A stretch of 64,000 nt of DNA, taken from NCBI GenBank assembly GCA_963749715.1, contig CAVVNR010000008.1, positions 62,001-126,000 of the forward strand, given 5' to 3'. Made by a program: the position numbers and the translations under genes. This stretch comes from Roseiarcus sp963749715. GTDB lineage: Bacteria; Pseudomonadota; Alphaproteobacteria; Rhizobiales; Beijerinckiaceae. Below the pieces are notes generated by a model. That model did not search any database. It was not told where the DNA came from and saw only the letters and a list, made by a program, of their open reading frames with translations. The stretch's first letter is position 1, and every line of letters begins with the position of its first letter. Positions 8,557-17,938 of the stretch are shown piece by piece.

Positions 8557-8943
8557 ATGGCGTCCCGACTGTTACGGCGACAAGTGATGACCTTGACCGA
8601 CGCGGCGGCCGCGCGGGTGCGCGAGTTGACCGAAGCCGCCGGGAAGCCGGTCGCGGGCCTGCGCGTGGGCGTGAAAAACGGCGGCTGCGCCGGCATGTCC
8701 TATACCATGGAGCTCGCCGAGAGCGCGACGCCCTTGGACGAGGTCGTCGAGGACAAGGGCGTCAAGCTCTTGATCGACCCGAAGGCGGTCTTGTTCCTGC
8801 TCGGCTCGCAGATGGACTTCAAGGTCGACCGCCTGTCGGCGAGCTTCGCCTTCTCCAACCCCAACGAGACTTCAGCCTGTGGCTGCGGCGAAAGCGTCGC
8901 GATAACCCCGGCAAGCCCGGAAGCGCTCAACGCGCCGGCCTGA
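8557..8943 (+). CDS. IscA/SufA-type iron-sulfur assembly protein
   Basis: This 128-residue protein belongs to the HesB/IscA/SufA family of A-type carriers that pass iron-sulfur clusters to apoproteins. The three conserved cysteines are C44 (NGGCAGMSY), C108 and C110 (SACGCGES). The ATG at 8557 is preceded by GGAGACTTGAG. An N-terminal stretch of ten residues precedes the domain. No other suf or isc gene lies nearby, so it stands alone beside a TfoX-like gene that starts 10 bases downstream. The exact family member (sufA, iscA or erpA) cannot be settled here. Confidence 0.92.
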   Translation: MASRLLRRQVMTLTDAAAARVRELTEAAGKPVAGLRVGVKNGGCAGMSYTMELAESATPLDEVVEDKGVKLLIDPKAVLFLLGSQMDFKVDRLSASFAFSNPNETSACGCGESVAITPASPEALNAPA

Positions 8944-8952
8944 TTTTCGTCA

Positions 8953-9318
8953 ATGAACGCCGAGGCTTTGAAGGAACTCTTCAAGCCGTTTGGCGAGGTC
9001 GCCGTCAAGCGCATGTTCGGCGGCTCGGGTATCTACGCCGATGGCCTGTGTTTCGCCATCGAGCACGGCGGCGAAGTCTTTCTGAAAGTCGACCCGCTCT
9101 CGGAGCCAAGTTTTGCGGGGGCCGGCTCGTCTCCGTTCATCTACGTCGCCAGGGGCAAGCCGATGCCGACCTCCTTCTGGCGCCTTCCGCCGATCGCCCA
9201 CGAAGAGGCCGATGAACTGCGGCGCTGGGCGTCGCTCGGGCTCGAGGCGGCGCGGCGCGCGGCGGCAGCGAAGACCAAGCCGGCCCGAAAAGGCAAGCCG
9301 AAGAAGGGCGCCAGATAA
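8953..9318 (+). CDS. TfoX/Sxy N-terminal-domain protein
   Basis: The 121-residue protein carries a TfoX N-terminal domain: ALKELFKPFGEVAVKRMFGG, then GLCFAIEHGGEVFLKVD and PMPTSFWRLP. In gamma-proteobacteria TfoX/Sxy controls competence, but short single-domain versions like this one are widespread in Alphaproteobacteria and uncharacterised. The tail after residue 100 is Lys/Ala-rich and probably disordered. It follows the IscA-type gene by 9 bases, probably in one transcript, and a terminator-like hairpin lies 85 bases downstream. Confidence 0.88.
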   Translation: MNAEALKELFKPFGEVAVKRMFGGSGIYADGLCFAIEHGGEVFLKVDPLSEPSFAGAGSSPFIYVARGKPMPTSFWRLPPIAHEEADELRRWASLGLEAARRAAAAKTKPARKGKPKKGAR

Positions 9319-9402
9319 GGCGTTGCATGGTCCGCCGAAAGCTGACGCAACCGAGGTGGCGCGACACAGCGCCCGAGAGCTCGAACCCCACCCACTTATG
9401 AA

Positions 9403-9424
9403 GACGGCGCTCGAAGGCGCCGTC
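9403..9424 (+). terminator. Intrinsic terminator after the TfoX-like gene
   Basis: GACGGCGC at 9403-9410 pairs with GCGCCGTC at 9417-9424 around a six-base loop (TCGAAG), followed by CTTGTT. It sits between the convergent TfoX-like and PEP-CTERM genes. Confidence 0.65.
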
Positions 9425-9463
9425 CTTGTTCGACCTAAACCGAACGCTGGCCTCTCGATGGGA

Positions 9464-10168
9464 TCAGGCGACCGCTTCCACGGCGCCGGTCCCGCGCCGG
9501 CGATAGCCGAGATAACCCACGCCCGCGAATCCCAGGAGCAACATCGCCCACGTTGAAGGCTCCGGGATGGCCGATGGCGTCGTGACGCTGACCGCGTCCA
9601 GCCCCATGTCGTTGATCTGGTTGGTAACGGAGAAATCGACCGTCGCCGACGTGCCCGTCGCGGAAAAAACCTTCGTCTCCGGCAACCAGATATTCCAGTA
9701 GTTGAAGGAATTGGCAGGCGCGGTAAAGGTGCTTGAGGCCGTGGACGATCCGCTGGAGAATCCGACCGTCATCACCTGACTCGAAAGCGGAGTATCGCCG
9801 CCCTCGAACGCGATCTTGAAATTGAGATCGTAGGTCTTTCCGGGCGTCAGATCCGTAATGTCCGTCGACCAGGCTGCGCTGCCCGAAGTGAGAAATCCGC
9901 CGCCGAGCGTGATGAATTGCTTGCCATCTCCAGCGACGGTGACCGATCCTCCGCCGTCGCTGTAACCGATCCCCCAAAGGAGAGCGTCGCCAACCGTCCC
10001 GGTATGAGTCCACCCCGGGATATCGGTCGGGTTTGTCGAAAAGAACGGCGATCCGATTTGCACGGCCTCGAAGCTGCCATTTTGCACCGACTGGGCGGCC
10101 GCTTCACCGGTCACGAGCGCCGCAATCGTCGCGGCGCCGGTCAATATCCATAATGCTCGCCTGGACAT
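9464..10168 (-). CDS. PEP-CTERM sorting-domain surface protein
   Basis: This 234-residue protein has an N-terminal signal peptide (hydrophobic to about residue 22, ending EAAAQS) and a beta-rich extracellular body starting VQNGSFEAVQIG. It ends with a PEP-CTERM tail: PEPSTWAMLLLGFAG, a short hydrophobic helix and YRRR. Such tails are recognised by an exosortase, which is not in this window, and the protein would be exported and anchored or released at the surface. The body resembles carbohydrate-binding-like modules of PEP-CTERM proteins, but the ligand is unknown. It shares its tail type with proteins at 18901 and 21803. Confidence 0.85.
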   Translation of the reverse strand: MSRRALWILTGAATIAALVTGEAAAQSVQNGSFEAVQIGSPFFSTNPTDIPGWTHTGTVGDALLWGIGYSDGGGSVTVAGDGKQFITLGGGFLTSGSAAWSTDITDLTPGKTYDLNFKIAFEGGDTPLSSQVMTVGFSSGSSTASSTFTAPANSFNYWNIWLPETKVFSATGTSATVDFSVTNQINDMGLDAVSVTTPSAIPEPSTWAMLLLGFAGVGYLGYRRRGTGAVEAVA

Positions 10169-10297
10169 TCTGCTGCTCCCCTTCTGTGCCCGACGCGGAA
10201 CACGAAAAGACGCTAGGCGTCCCGCTACTTTTTCAGCATGACGCGGCGTTGTGTCACAGTCAATGCCCGTGTTTTCGCTGCCGGGTCGTCTATTCGG

Positions 10298-10347
10298 TTG
10301 TCGGCGCCACGGACGATGCGGCGCGGGGTCGAGCGCTTGTCATCCGG
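10298..10347 (-). repeat. 50-base partial copy of an internal helicase segment
   Basis: Bases 10298-10347 match 11262-11311, inside the DEAD-box helicase gene, at 44 of 50 positions in the same orientation. On the minus strand both read a version of EEKRSTLRRIVRGADN. The copy lies outside and downstream of the helicase stop. It looks like a remnant of a duplicated or second helicase gene. Confidence 0.7.
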
Positions 10348-10398
10348 AAGCGGGGCTTGCGCTGCGCCGCCACAATCAGCCGTGATAGCCGATCGCGG

Positions 10399-11995
10399 CT
10401 ACTCCTCGGCCTCGATCGGCTCGCGCGCCGGGCGGGCGCGCGCCTTGACTGGGCGCAGCAGGAAGTCGGGCACATGGTCGCCAAGACCGATCACCGGCGC
10501 GTCCACGTCTCGGCCCGGCCGAGCCCCATCGCGGCGCGGAGGAGGGTCGGCGAAGCGCGGCGCGCCGGCGGCCGCGCCATTCGCTGAAATCTTGCGTGAC
10601 GCGTTCGCGCACGGGCCGCTCACGGCGTGGAGAGGGTTGAGCTGGCCTGACGGCGGCGGGGCGCGCGGCGCGCTCCGCCTCCCCGGCGATGCGCTCGCGC
10701 GGCGGGCGTTCGGCGTGATGCCGGCGCGAATCGGGGCGATGGTCGGGGTGCCGATCCGGACGCTCGCCGCCCTCGACCGGCGCCGCGCGCTCGGAGCGCC
10801 TGTGGGCGCCCCCTCGGCCGCGCGAGCCCTCGCGCCGCGGCGCTTCGATCTCGTCGTCGGGGGGCAGCTTAGCGCCGTCCTGCCAGTCGATCTTGCGGGC
10901 GATGAGCTTTTCGATCTCGGCGATCGCCTTCTGGTCGATGCGCGAGACGATGGTCAGCGCGACGCCTGATTTTCCCGCCCGGCCGGTCCGGCCGATCCGG
11001 TGCACGTAATCCTCGGAATGATGGGGCGCGTCGTAGTTGATCACATGGCTGACGTCGGGAATGTCGAGGCCGCGGGCGGCGACGTCGGAGCACACCAGGA
11101 GCTGGACTTCGTCGGCGCGGAACGCGTCGAGGGCCGCCATCCGCATGCGCTGGTCGAGATCGCCGTGCAGCGCCAGGACCGAGAAGCCGTGCTTCTGCAG
11201 CGAACGATAAACCACCTGCACGTCGCGCTTGCGGTTGCAGAAGATGAGCGCGTTCTTGAAATTGTCGGCGCCGCGGACGATGCGCCGCAAGGTCGAGCGC
11301 TTCTCCTCCGGCGTTCCGCCCGAAGGCACGAGCGACTGGGTGATGTTCTCGGCGGTCGTGGCGGCGCGGGAGACTTCGACGCGCACCGGATTGTGCAGGA
11401 ACGTCTCGGTGAGGCGGGTGATTTCCGGTGGCATGGTCGCCGAGAAGAACAAGGTCTGGCGGGTGAACGGCACCAGCTTGCAGATGCGCTCGATGTCGGG
11501 GATGAAGCCCATGTCGAGCATGCGGTCGGCTTCGTCGATCACCAGGATCTCGATCGCGTTCAAAAGCAGGCCGCCGCGCTCGGTGAAGTCGAGCAGGCGC
11601 CCCGGGGTCGCGATGACCACGTCGGCGCCGCGCGCGATTTTGGCCTCCTGGTCGCCGAACGAGACGCCGCCAATCAGAAGCGCAAGATTGAGCTTGTGGT
11701 TGACGCCATATTTGCCGAACGCCTCCTCGACCTGGGCGGCGAGTTCGCGCGTCGGCTCCAAAATGAGGGTCCGGGGCATGCGGGCGCGGGCGCGGCCCCG
11801 CTCGAGCGTCGACAGCATCGGCAGGGTGAAAGCGGCGGTCTTGCCGGTGCCGGTCTGGGCGATGCCGAGCACATCGCGGCCTTGCAGGGCGTGGGGGATG
11901 GCTTGTTCTTGGATCGGCGTCGGCGTGTCGTAGCCTGACGCTTCGACGGCTTTGAGCACTTTTTCGCTCAGGCCGAGTTCGCTAAATTTCATCAT
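10399..11995 (-). CDS. DEAD-box RNA helicase, RhlE-like, with a frameshift in its tail
   Basis: The helicase core is complete: Q motif (TPIQEQAIPHAL), motif I AQTGTGKT, PTRELAAQ, TPGRLLDF, VIDEADRMLDMGF, SAT in FFSATMPPEI, and motif VI HRIGRTGRAG. It unwinds RNA duplexes using ATP, as in ribosome assembly and RNA decay. The start is one of two adjacent ATGs at 11995 or 11992, preceded by AGCGAG; the frame is open to 12022. The uninterrupted frame ends at 10376 in meaningless Arg-rich sequence. One base removed near 10585 restores APRFADPPP, then PVIGLGDHVPDFLLRP, a typical end of alphaproteobacterial RhlE-like proteins, with its stop at 10399. The tail from about residue 385 is Arg-rich and disordered. 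Confidence 0.9.
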
Positions 11996-12302
11996 TTCTC
12001 GCTTAACGCGAACGCCTTGCATCCGCTTTTTGTCATATGGAGGCCTCGTGGACCCGCGTCAATGCGTTCGCGGGTCCGGCGCGCAAGCCTCGCGCCCCGC
12101 GTCGGCGCGAAGCGCTCGCCGACGCTCGCCGGAGCCTTCGTTCGCTCTCGGCGCGTATTGCCATAGATCAAATCGCAAAAATGTCAACAAATTGTGGGTC
12201 CGAGTTGACGAGCGTACCGTTGTGCGTCGGGATGTCACACCTTGCGCAGACCTTCGGTCGTGCGAAAGGGCGAACGCTTCGGCAAAAGCGGGGAGGCGTA
12301 CG

Positions 12303-13730
12303 ATGGCCGGAGGCGGCGAGTTCGATGGCCGTGTGGCGGCAATTCGCGGCGCGGTGGTCGACCTTGTGTTCGAGGACGGCCCGCCGCCGATCGACGACGC
12401 CGTCGAAATCGCGGATGCGGAGGGCCGCATTGTCGTCGCGGAGATCCAGGCGCAGCTCGACGGCCGCTCGGCGCGCGCAATCGTGCTCGAACCGACGACG
12501 GGACTTAGGCGCGGCGACAAGGCGCGCCGCGCCGGCGGTCCGGTGACGATTCCCGTGGGCGGAGCGACGCTCGGGAGGCTGATCGACGTTCTCGGCCGGA
12601 TCGGCGACCGCGGACCGCCGCTGCCGGCGGACGCGCCCCGATCGCCGATCCACCGCAAACCGCCTGCCTTTGCGGCGCAGACCGGCGCGACCCGGCTGTT
12701 CTCGACCGGCGTCAAGGTAATCGATCTTCTCGCGCCGCTTGCTCAAGGAGGAAAAGCGGCGATGTTCGGCGGCGCTGGCGTCGGCAAGACGGTGCTGGTG
12801 ATGGAGCTCATCCACGCCATGGCGGAGACCTATCGGGGGATAAGCGTGTTCGCCGGCGTCGGCGAGCGTTCGCGCGAAGGCCACGAGATGCTGCTCGACA
12901 TGACCAAATCCGGCGTGCTCGCGCGCACCGCGCTGGTTTATGGGCAGATGAACGAGCCGCCGGGCGCGCGCTGGCGCGTGCCGATGACGGCGATGACCAT
13001 CGCCGAATATTTCCGCGACGCGGAGCATCGCAACGTGCTGCTTCTCATGGACAACGTGTTCCGCTTCGTTCAGGCGGGGGCGGAAGTGTCGGGCCTGCTC
13101 GGCCGCGCGCCCTCGCGGGTGGGCTATCAGCCGACGCTGGCGAGCGAAGTCGCGACGCTTCAGGAACGCATCGCCTCGGTTGGCGACGCCGCGGTGACCG
13201 CAATCGAGGCTGTCTACGTGCCGGCGGATGATTTCACCGATCCGGCGGTGACGACGATCGCGTCCCATGTGGACAGCATGGTTGTGCTGTCGCGCTCGAT
13301 GTCGGCGGAGGGCATGTATCCGGCGGTCGATCCGATCGCCTCGTCGTCGATCCTCATCGACCCGCTGGTGGTCGGCGAGGAGCACGTCGCGGTTGCGACC
13401 GAAACGCGGCGCGCAATCGAGCATTACCGTGAGCTCCAGGACGTGATCGCGCTCCTTGGCATGGAAGAGCTCGGCGCCGAAGACCGGCGCATCGTCGAGC
13501 GCGCGCGCCGCCTGCAACGGTTCCTGACCCAGCCGTTCGCAGTGACCCAGGCCTTGACCGGCGTTCCCGGGCGCTCGGTCGCGGTCGCCGACACGGTCGC
13601 CGGCTGCAAGGCGATTCTGGCCGGCGAATGCGACGACTGGCGCGAAAGCTCGCTCTATATGGTGGGAACGCTCGACGAGGCGCGGGCGAAGGAAGAGGCG
13701 GCGCGCCGCGCGGCGCCGGCCGCGGCGTAA
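12303..13730 (+). CDS. atpD: N-type ATPase beta subunit
   Basis: This 475-residue protein is an F1 beta subunit with Walker A GGAGVGKT, the catalytic GERSREG and a Walker B region (LLLMDNVFRF). An N-terminal beta-barrel precedes and a helical C-terminal domain follows. It is first in a nine-gene cluster with the order D-C-Q-R-B-E-F-A-G. That order, with beta and epsilon first and the extra Q and R genes, defines the N-ATPases, a laterally spread second ATPase. The catalytic sites that make or split ATP lie mainly on this subunit. A 280-base region separates it from the divergent helicase gene and should hold the operon promoter. Confidence 0.95.
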   Translation: MAGGGEFDGRVAAIRGAVVDLVFEDGPPPIDDAVEIADAEGRIVVAEIQAQLDGRSARAIVLEPTTGLRRGDKARRAGGPVTIPVGGATLGRLIDVLGRIGDRGPPLPADAPRSPIHRKPPAFAAQTGATRLFSTGVKVIDLLAPLAQGGKAAMFGGAGVGKTVLVMELIHAMAETYRGISVFAGVGERSREGHEMLLDMTKSGVLARTALVYGQMNEPPGARWRVPMTAMTIAEYFRDAEHRNVLLLMDNVFRFVQAGAEVSGLLGRAPSRVGYQPTLASEVATLQERIASVGDAAVTAIEAVYVPADDFTDPAVTTIASHVDSMVVLSRSMSAEGMYPAVDPIASSSILIDPLVVGEEHVAVATETRRAIEHYRELQDVIALLGMEELGAEDRRIVERARRLQRFLTQPFAVTQALTGVPGRSVAVADTVAGCKAILAGECDDWRESSLYMVGTLDEARAKEEAARRAAPAAA

Positions 13731-13743
13731 GGCGAGCGGCGTC

Positions 13744-14202
13744 ATGAGCTCAGGCCTGCAACTGATCATCTCAACCCCGGCAAGGCTGCTCATCGACGTG
13801 CGCAACATTCGATCGCTGCGCGCCGAGGACGAAGGCGGCGCGTTCGGCGTCCTGCCCGGTCACGCCGACCTCCTGACCGTGCTGCCGCCTTCGGTGGTGC
13901 GCTGGACGGCGCAGGACGGAACGACGCGCTACTGCGCGCTGAGCGGCGGCGTATTGCGGGTCGCCGGGGGAAATCGGGTCGCTATCGCTTGCCGGCGTGG
14001 CGCGGTCGGCGACGATCTTTCGGCGCTGGAGGCCGATATCGAGACGCTGCGCTCGGCGGAACTCGACGCCGACCGGAGAGCGCGGGTCGAGCAAACGCGG
14101 CTGCATGCGCGTGCGCTGCGCCAGTTGATGCGCTATTTGAGATCCGACGGCCGACCGCTCGGCGACGGCAAGGCGCCGTTCACAGGTGACGCTGCGCCAT
14201 GA
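13744..14202 (+). CDS. atpC: N-type ATPase epsilon subunit
   Basis: This 152-residue protein matches F1 epsilon. A beta-sandwich carries the family motif AFGVLPGHADLLTVLPPS, and a C-terminal helical region (SALEADIETLRSAELDADRRARVEQ) follows. Epsilon joins the gamma stalk to the c-ring and can brake ATP hydrolysis. It lies 13 bases after atpD, and its stop overlaps the atpQ start as ATGA at 14199. Confidence 0.9.
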   Translation: MSSGLQLIISTPARLLIDVRNIRSLRAEDEGGAFGVLPGHADLLTVLPPSVVRWTAQDGTTRYCALSGGVLRVAGGNRVAIACRRGAVGDDLSALEADIETLRSAELDADRRARVEQTRLHARALRQLMRYLRSDGRPLGDGKAPFTGDAAP

Positions 14203-14474
14203 GTGCGCCCCACGAAAAAATGCGGGATGCCGCGCTGCGCGCTCAGAAACGCGCCGAAGCAGCCGCCGGCGAGCGTGAACTCTCGTTCGCAGCGCGGCTC
14301 GGGCAGATCGGCGTGCTCGGATGGGCGATCGTGGCGCCAGTTCTCATCGGCGTCGTGGTCGGCCGCTGGCTCGACCGAGCCTTCGACGCGGGCGTCTTCT
14401 TCACCGCGCCGCTCATCATGCTGGGCGCTGCTGCGGGCCTATGGACGGCTTGGAGATGGATGCATCGGCAATGA
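14199..14474 (+). CDS. atpQ: N-ATPase accessory membrane protein AtpQ
   Basis: The 91-residue protein has a charged N-terminal 30 residues and two hydrophobic helices (about 37-57 and 64-85) and resembles the AtpI/AtpZ group. In N-ATPase operons this position is always occupied by atpQ, so the name rests on both order and layout. AtpI-type proteins help assemble the c-ring or take up Mg2+. The gene overlaps its neighbours by ATGA at both ends. Confidence 0.85.
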   Translation: MSAPHEKMRDAALRAQKRAEAAAGERELSFAARLGQIGVLGWAIVAPVLIGVVVGRWLDRAFDAGVFFTAPLIMLGAAAGLWTAWRWMHRQ

Positions 14475-14731
14475 TCGCAGCGCTCCCGATCGGCGTCGCG
14501 GCGGGCGCGGCCCTCGGCGCAGCGCATCTGGCTTCGCTGTGGTGGAGCGTGGTCCTTCTCCGCGACAGGCGGCCGATCCTCGGGGCGACAATGCAGGCCT
14601 TGCGCTTTGTCGTCCTGGCGCTCGCGCTCGCCGTCATCGCGCGTCACGGCGCCGCGCCGCTCCTCGCCGCTGCGTTCGGTGTCCTGACTGCGCGCGCGCT
14701 TCTCCTCCGACGCTTGGAGAGGATGGCGTGA
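14471..14731 (+). CDS. atpR: N-ATPase accessory membrane protein AtpR
   Basis: The 86-residue protein has three hydrophobic stretches (IGVAAGAALGAAHLASLWW, ALRFVVLALALAVIA and LLAAAFGVLTARALLL) split by short basic loops. AtpR is found only in N-ATPase operons, next to AtpQ, and is proposed to help assemble the c-ring or supply the cation. The start ATG overlaps the atpQ stop (ATGA), and its own stop overlaps the atpB start (GTGA). Confidence 0.85.
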   Translation: MIAALPIGVAAGAALGAAHLASLWWSVVLLRDRRPILGATMQALRFVVLALALAVIARHGAAPLLAAAFGVLTARALLLRRLERMA

Positions 14732-15414
14732 GGTCGCCGCTGACGCTCGAGCCGCTATTCCACATCGGCCCGGCGCCGATCACCGAGCCGGTCGTCATCG
14801 CCTGGGTGATCATCGCGCTGATCGGCGGCGCGGCCGCGCTGTCGACGCGCCGGCTCGCGATTTCACCCTCGAAGCCTCAGGCGGCGCTCGAAATCCTCGT
14901 CTCCGCCGTCGACGACCAGATTCGCGACACGATGCAGACCGATCCGGCGCCGTTCCGCGCGCTCATCGGCTCGATCTTCCTGTTCGTGCTGATCTCGAAC
15001 TGGTCGTCGCTCGTTCCTGGCGTCGAGCCGCCGACCGCGCATATCGAGACCGACGCGGCGATGGCGCTGATCGTCTTCGTGGCGACAATCGCCTGGGGCG
15101 TGCGCTCGCGCGGGCTTCTCGGCTATCTCGCGACGTTCGCCGAGCCGAGCTGGGTCATGATCCCGCTGAACGTCGTCGAGCAGTTCACCCGAACCTTCTC
15201 GCTGATCGTCCGTCTGTTCGGCAATGTGATGAGCGGCGTGTTCGTGATCGGCATCGTGCTGACGCTCGCCGGGCTCCTCGTGCCGATCCCGTTCATGGCC
15301 CTCGATCTGCTTACCGGGGTCGTGCAAGCTTACATATTCGCGGTGCTGGCGACGGTGTTCATCGCCGCCGCCGTGGGCGAGCGCCGCAAGGCGCAAACCG
15401 GCTCGGGAATCTAA
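14728..15414 (+). CDS. atpB: N-type ATPase subunit a
   Basis: The 228-residue integral membrane protein is the Fo stator a subunit that forms the ion half-channels. The conserved helix with the essential arginine is IVRLFGNVMSG, and the last helices read QAYIFAVLATVFIAAAVGE. The start is a GTG at 14728 overlapping the atpR stop. The open frame extends far upstream, but that part is a shadow of atpQ and atpR. Confidence 0.93.
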   Translation: MRSPLTLEPLFHIGPAPITEPVVIAWVIIALIGGAAALSTRRLAISPSKPQAALEILVSAVDDQIRDTMQTDPAPFRALIGSIFLFVLISNWSSLVPGVEPPTAHIETDAAMALIVFVATIAWGVRSRGLLGYLATFAEPSWVMIPLNVVEQFTRTFSLIVRLFGNVMSGVFVIGIVLTLAGLLVPIPFMALDLLTGVVQAYIFAVLATVFIAAAVGERRKAQTGSGI

Positions 15415-15430
15415 GAAACGAGGAATAAAA

Positions 15431-15679
15431 GTGAACGACCTCATCCAAGCCGTCAGCATCTTCTCCGCCGCGCTCGCGGTGGGTCTCGGCGCGATCGGAC
15501 CGGGGCTGGGCGAGGGCAGGGCGGTCGCCTCTGCGATGGAGGCGATCGCGCGCCAGCCCGAGGCGGCGGGAACGATCTCGCGCACGCTGTTCGTCGGCCT
15601 GGCGATGATCGAGACTATGGCGATCTATTGCCTGGTGATCGCGCTTCTGGTGCTGTTCGCCAATCCGTTCATCAAGTGA
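15431..15679 (+). CDS. atpE: N-type ATPase subunit c
   Basis: This 82-residue hairpin protein forms the rotor ring. It has two membrane helices joined by the polar loop ARQPEA. The ion site on helix 2 is E61-T62 with Y66 (MIETMAIY). Helix 1 carries a second acid, E28 in GLGEGR, where Na+ ATPases of the Ilyobacter type have glutamine. The paired carboxylates are a known mark of N-ATPase rings. Whether the ion is Na+ or H+ cannot be decided from sequence. The start is GTG after a strong site GAGGAATAAAA. Confidence 0.93.
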   Translation: MNDLIQAVSIFSAALAVGLGAIGPGLGEGRAVASAMEAIARQPEAAGTISRTLFVGLAMIETMAIYCLVIALLVLFANPFIK

Positions 15680-15692
15680 GGCTTCGGCCGCG

Positions 15693-16439
15693 ATGCGGAT
15701 CGACTGGTGGACGCTGGCGCTGCAGACGATCAACGTCCTCATCCTGGTGTGGGTCCTGAGCCGGTTCCTGTTCCGGCCGGTGACGGCGATCATCGAGGAG
15801 CGGCGCGCGGCGGCGGCGAAGCTGCTCGCCGACGCGGAAGCGGCAAAGAGCGAAGCCAAAGCGGCGCGCGAGGCGGCCGAGGCGGAGGCCGTGCGGCTTG
15901 CGGGCGCGCGCGACGGGATAATGCGCGAAGCGGCCGCGGCAGCCGAAACGGACCGCGCCGCCACGATCGCCGCCGCCCGCGCCGAGGTCGAGCATCTGCG
16001 CGCGAGCGCCGAGGTCGAGATTCGCGGCGCGCGCGAGGCTCAGGCCGCGGCCGCCTCGGATCGGGCCGCGCAGCTCGCCGTCGACATCGCCGGCAAGCTG
16101 CTCAACCGACTGCCGGACGCGGCGCGCATCGACGGCTTCATCGACGGCCTGGCTGAGGCCCTGGCTTCGTTGCCGGCGGACAGCAGGGACGGGCTCGGCG
16201 CCGGCGAACGCGCAAAACTGAAGGCCGCACGGTCGCTCGATGAGACGGAAATGAAGTCCTGCCGCGACGCGTTCGCCAAGGCGCTCGGGCGGCCGCTTGC
16301 TTTCTCGCTTGTCGTCGATCGTGATCTCGTCGCCGGGCTCGAGCTGGAGACGCCCCACGCGGTGGTCCGCAACAGCTTCCGCGCCGACCTTTCCCGCATC
16401 CTCGAGGAGTTGACCCGCGATGGCCGCGTCCAGCGCTGA
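15693..16439 (+). CDS. atpF: N-type ATPase subunit b with a delta-like C-terminus
   Basis: The 248-residue protein has one N-terminal membrane helix (LALQTINVLILVWVLSRFL), a long Ala/Glu-rich coiled coil and an extra C-terminal domain from about 170. That domain ends PLAFSLVVDRDLVAGLELE, then a serine/leucine helix, and resembles the end of the delta (OSCP) subunit. N-ATPase operons lack a separate atpH, so this subunit probably does the job of both. The gene overlaps atpA by 20 bases. Confidence 0.9.
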   Translation: MRIDWWTLALQTINVLILVWVLSRFLFRPVTAIIEERRAAAAKLLADAEAAKSEAKAAREAAEAEAVRLAGARDGIMREAAAAAETDRAATIAAARAEVEHLRASAEVEIRGAREAQAAAASDRAAQLAVDIAGKLLNRLPDAARIDGFIDGLAEALASLPADSRDGLGAGERAKLKAARSLDETEMKSCRDAFAKALGRPLAFSLVVDRDLVAGLELETPHAVVRNSFRADLSRILEELTRDGRVQR

Positions 16440-17938
16440 AGGCGACGATTGGCTTCGCGCCGGACGTGAGGCGGTGTCGCGGGTTCGGTTGTCGCCCGAG
16501 GCGCTCTCCGTCGGCCGAGTGGAGGAGATCGCCGACGGCGTCGCCCGCGTTTCCGGCCTGCCGGAGGCTCGGCTCGGCGAGCTTCTGCGCTTCGAGGGCG
16601 GGCGTCTCGGCTATGCGCTGTCGCTCGAGCCTGAGGCGATCAACGCGGCAATTCTCGACGAGGCGGAGGCGATCGGCGTTGGCTCGCAGGTGGTGGCGAC
16701 AGGCCAAGCGGCGCGGGTTCCTGTCGGACCGGGCCTGCTCGGCCGCGTGGTCGATCCGCTGGGCCGGCCGCTCGATCGGGACGAGCCGATTTCGGCAGAA
16801 GCGTTCCACCCGATCGAGCGGCCGGCGCCGGCTATCATCGATCGCGCGCTGGTGTCCGAGCCGGTCGAGACCGGCGTTCTGGTGGTCGACGCCCTGTTTG
16901 CGCTCGGGCGAGGACAGCGCGAGCTCATCATCGGCGACCGCGCGACCGGCAAGACTTCGATCGCGGTCGATACGATCATCAGCCAGAAGCGGTCCGACAT
17001 CATCTGCGTCTATGTCGCCGTCGGCCAGCGCGCGACCGCGGTCGAGCGGGTGGTCGAAGCGGTGCGCCAGTTCGGCGCGGCCGAGCGTTGCGTGTTCGTG
17101 GTCGCCTCGCCCGCCGCCTCCGCTGCGCTTCAATGGATCGCGCCGTTCGCCGGCTTTACGATCGGCGAATATTTCCGCGATCGCGGCGGCCATGCGCTGG
17201 TGATCGTCGACGATCTGACCAAGCATGCCGCAACCCATCGCGAGCTCGCGCTCCTGACCCGCGAGCCGCCGGGGCGTGAGGCCTATCCCGGCGACATTTT
17301 CTATGTCCACGCGCGGCTGCTCGAGCGCGCCGCCAAGCTCGCGCCGGAGCTCGGCGGCGGCTCGCTGACCGCGCTGCCGATCGCAGAGACCGACGCCGGC
17401 AACCTCTCGGCCTTCATTCCGACCAATCTTATTTCGATCACCGACGGGCAGATCGTGCTCGAACTCTCGTCTGTTCGCCGCCAATCAGCGTCCGGCGGTC
17501 GACGTCGGCCTGAGCGTCAGCCGGGTCGGCGGCAAGGCGCAGGCGCCGGCGCTGCGGACGGCGTCCGGGCAACTCAGGCTCGACTATTCGCAGTTCCTCG
17601 AGCTCGAGATGTTCACCCGTTTCGGCGGCATCGCCGATAAGCGGGTGCGCGGGACGATCGCGCGCGGCGAGCGCATCCGGGCGCTCATCGCCCAGCCGCG
17701 CTTCGCCACCCTGCGCCTGATCGATCAGGTGGCGCTGCTATCGGCGCTCGGCGAGGGTGTATTTGACGATGTCGGCGTCTCGAAGGTGGCGGAAACGCGT
17801 CGCCGCGTCGCCGCAGAGCTCGACGCGCACGCGTCCGAGATGGTCGCCGCGGTGACCAAGACCGGGATATGCGACGAAGCGGGCCGCGCGCGGCTCGTTG
17901 ACATTGTGCGCGCGCTCGTCAGGGGCGTTTCGCCATGA
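16420..17938 (+). CDS. atpA: N-type ATPase alpha subunit, with one frameshift
   Basis: The first part reads as F1 alpha: VGPGLLGRVVDPLGRPLD, Walker A GDRATGKTSI and LVIVDDLTKHA. After DGQIVLE the frame derails near 17466-17475. The following frame continues LFAANQRPAVDVGLSVSRVG, then QLRLDYSQFLELEMF, and runs to a stop at 17936-17938, where atpG starts (ATGA). Removing one base gives a 505-residue protein of ordinary length. The uninterrupted frame would stop at 17640 without the C-terminal domain and leave no functional enzyme. As all eight other operon genes are intact, a sequencing error is the likelier cause. Alpha forms the hexamer with beta and carries the non-catalytic nucleotide sites. 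Confidence 0.9.

Noticed and set aside
11000..11938. Plus-strand frame opposite the DEAD-box helicase
   Set aside because: The helicase motifs lie on the minus strand; the plus frame is compositional.
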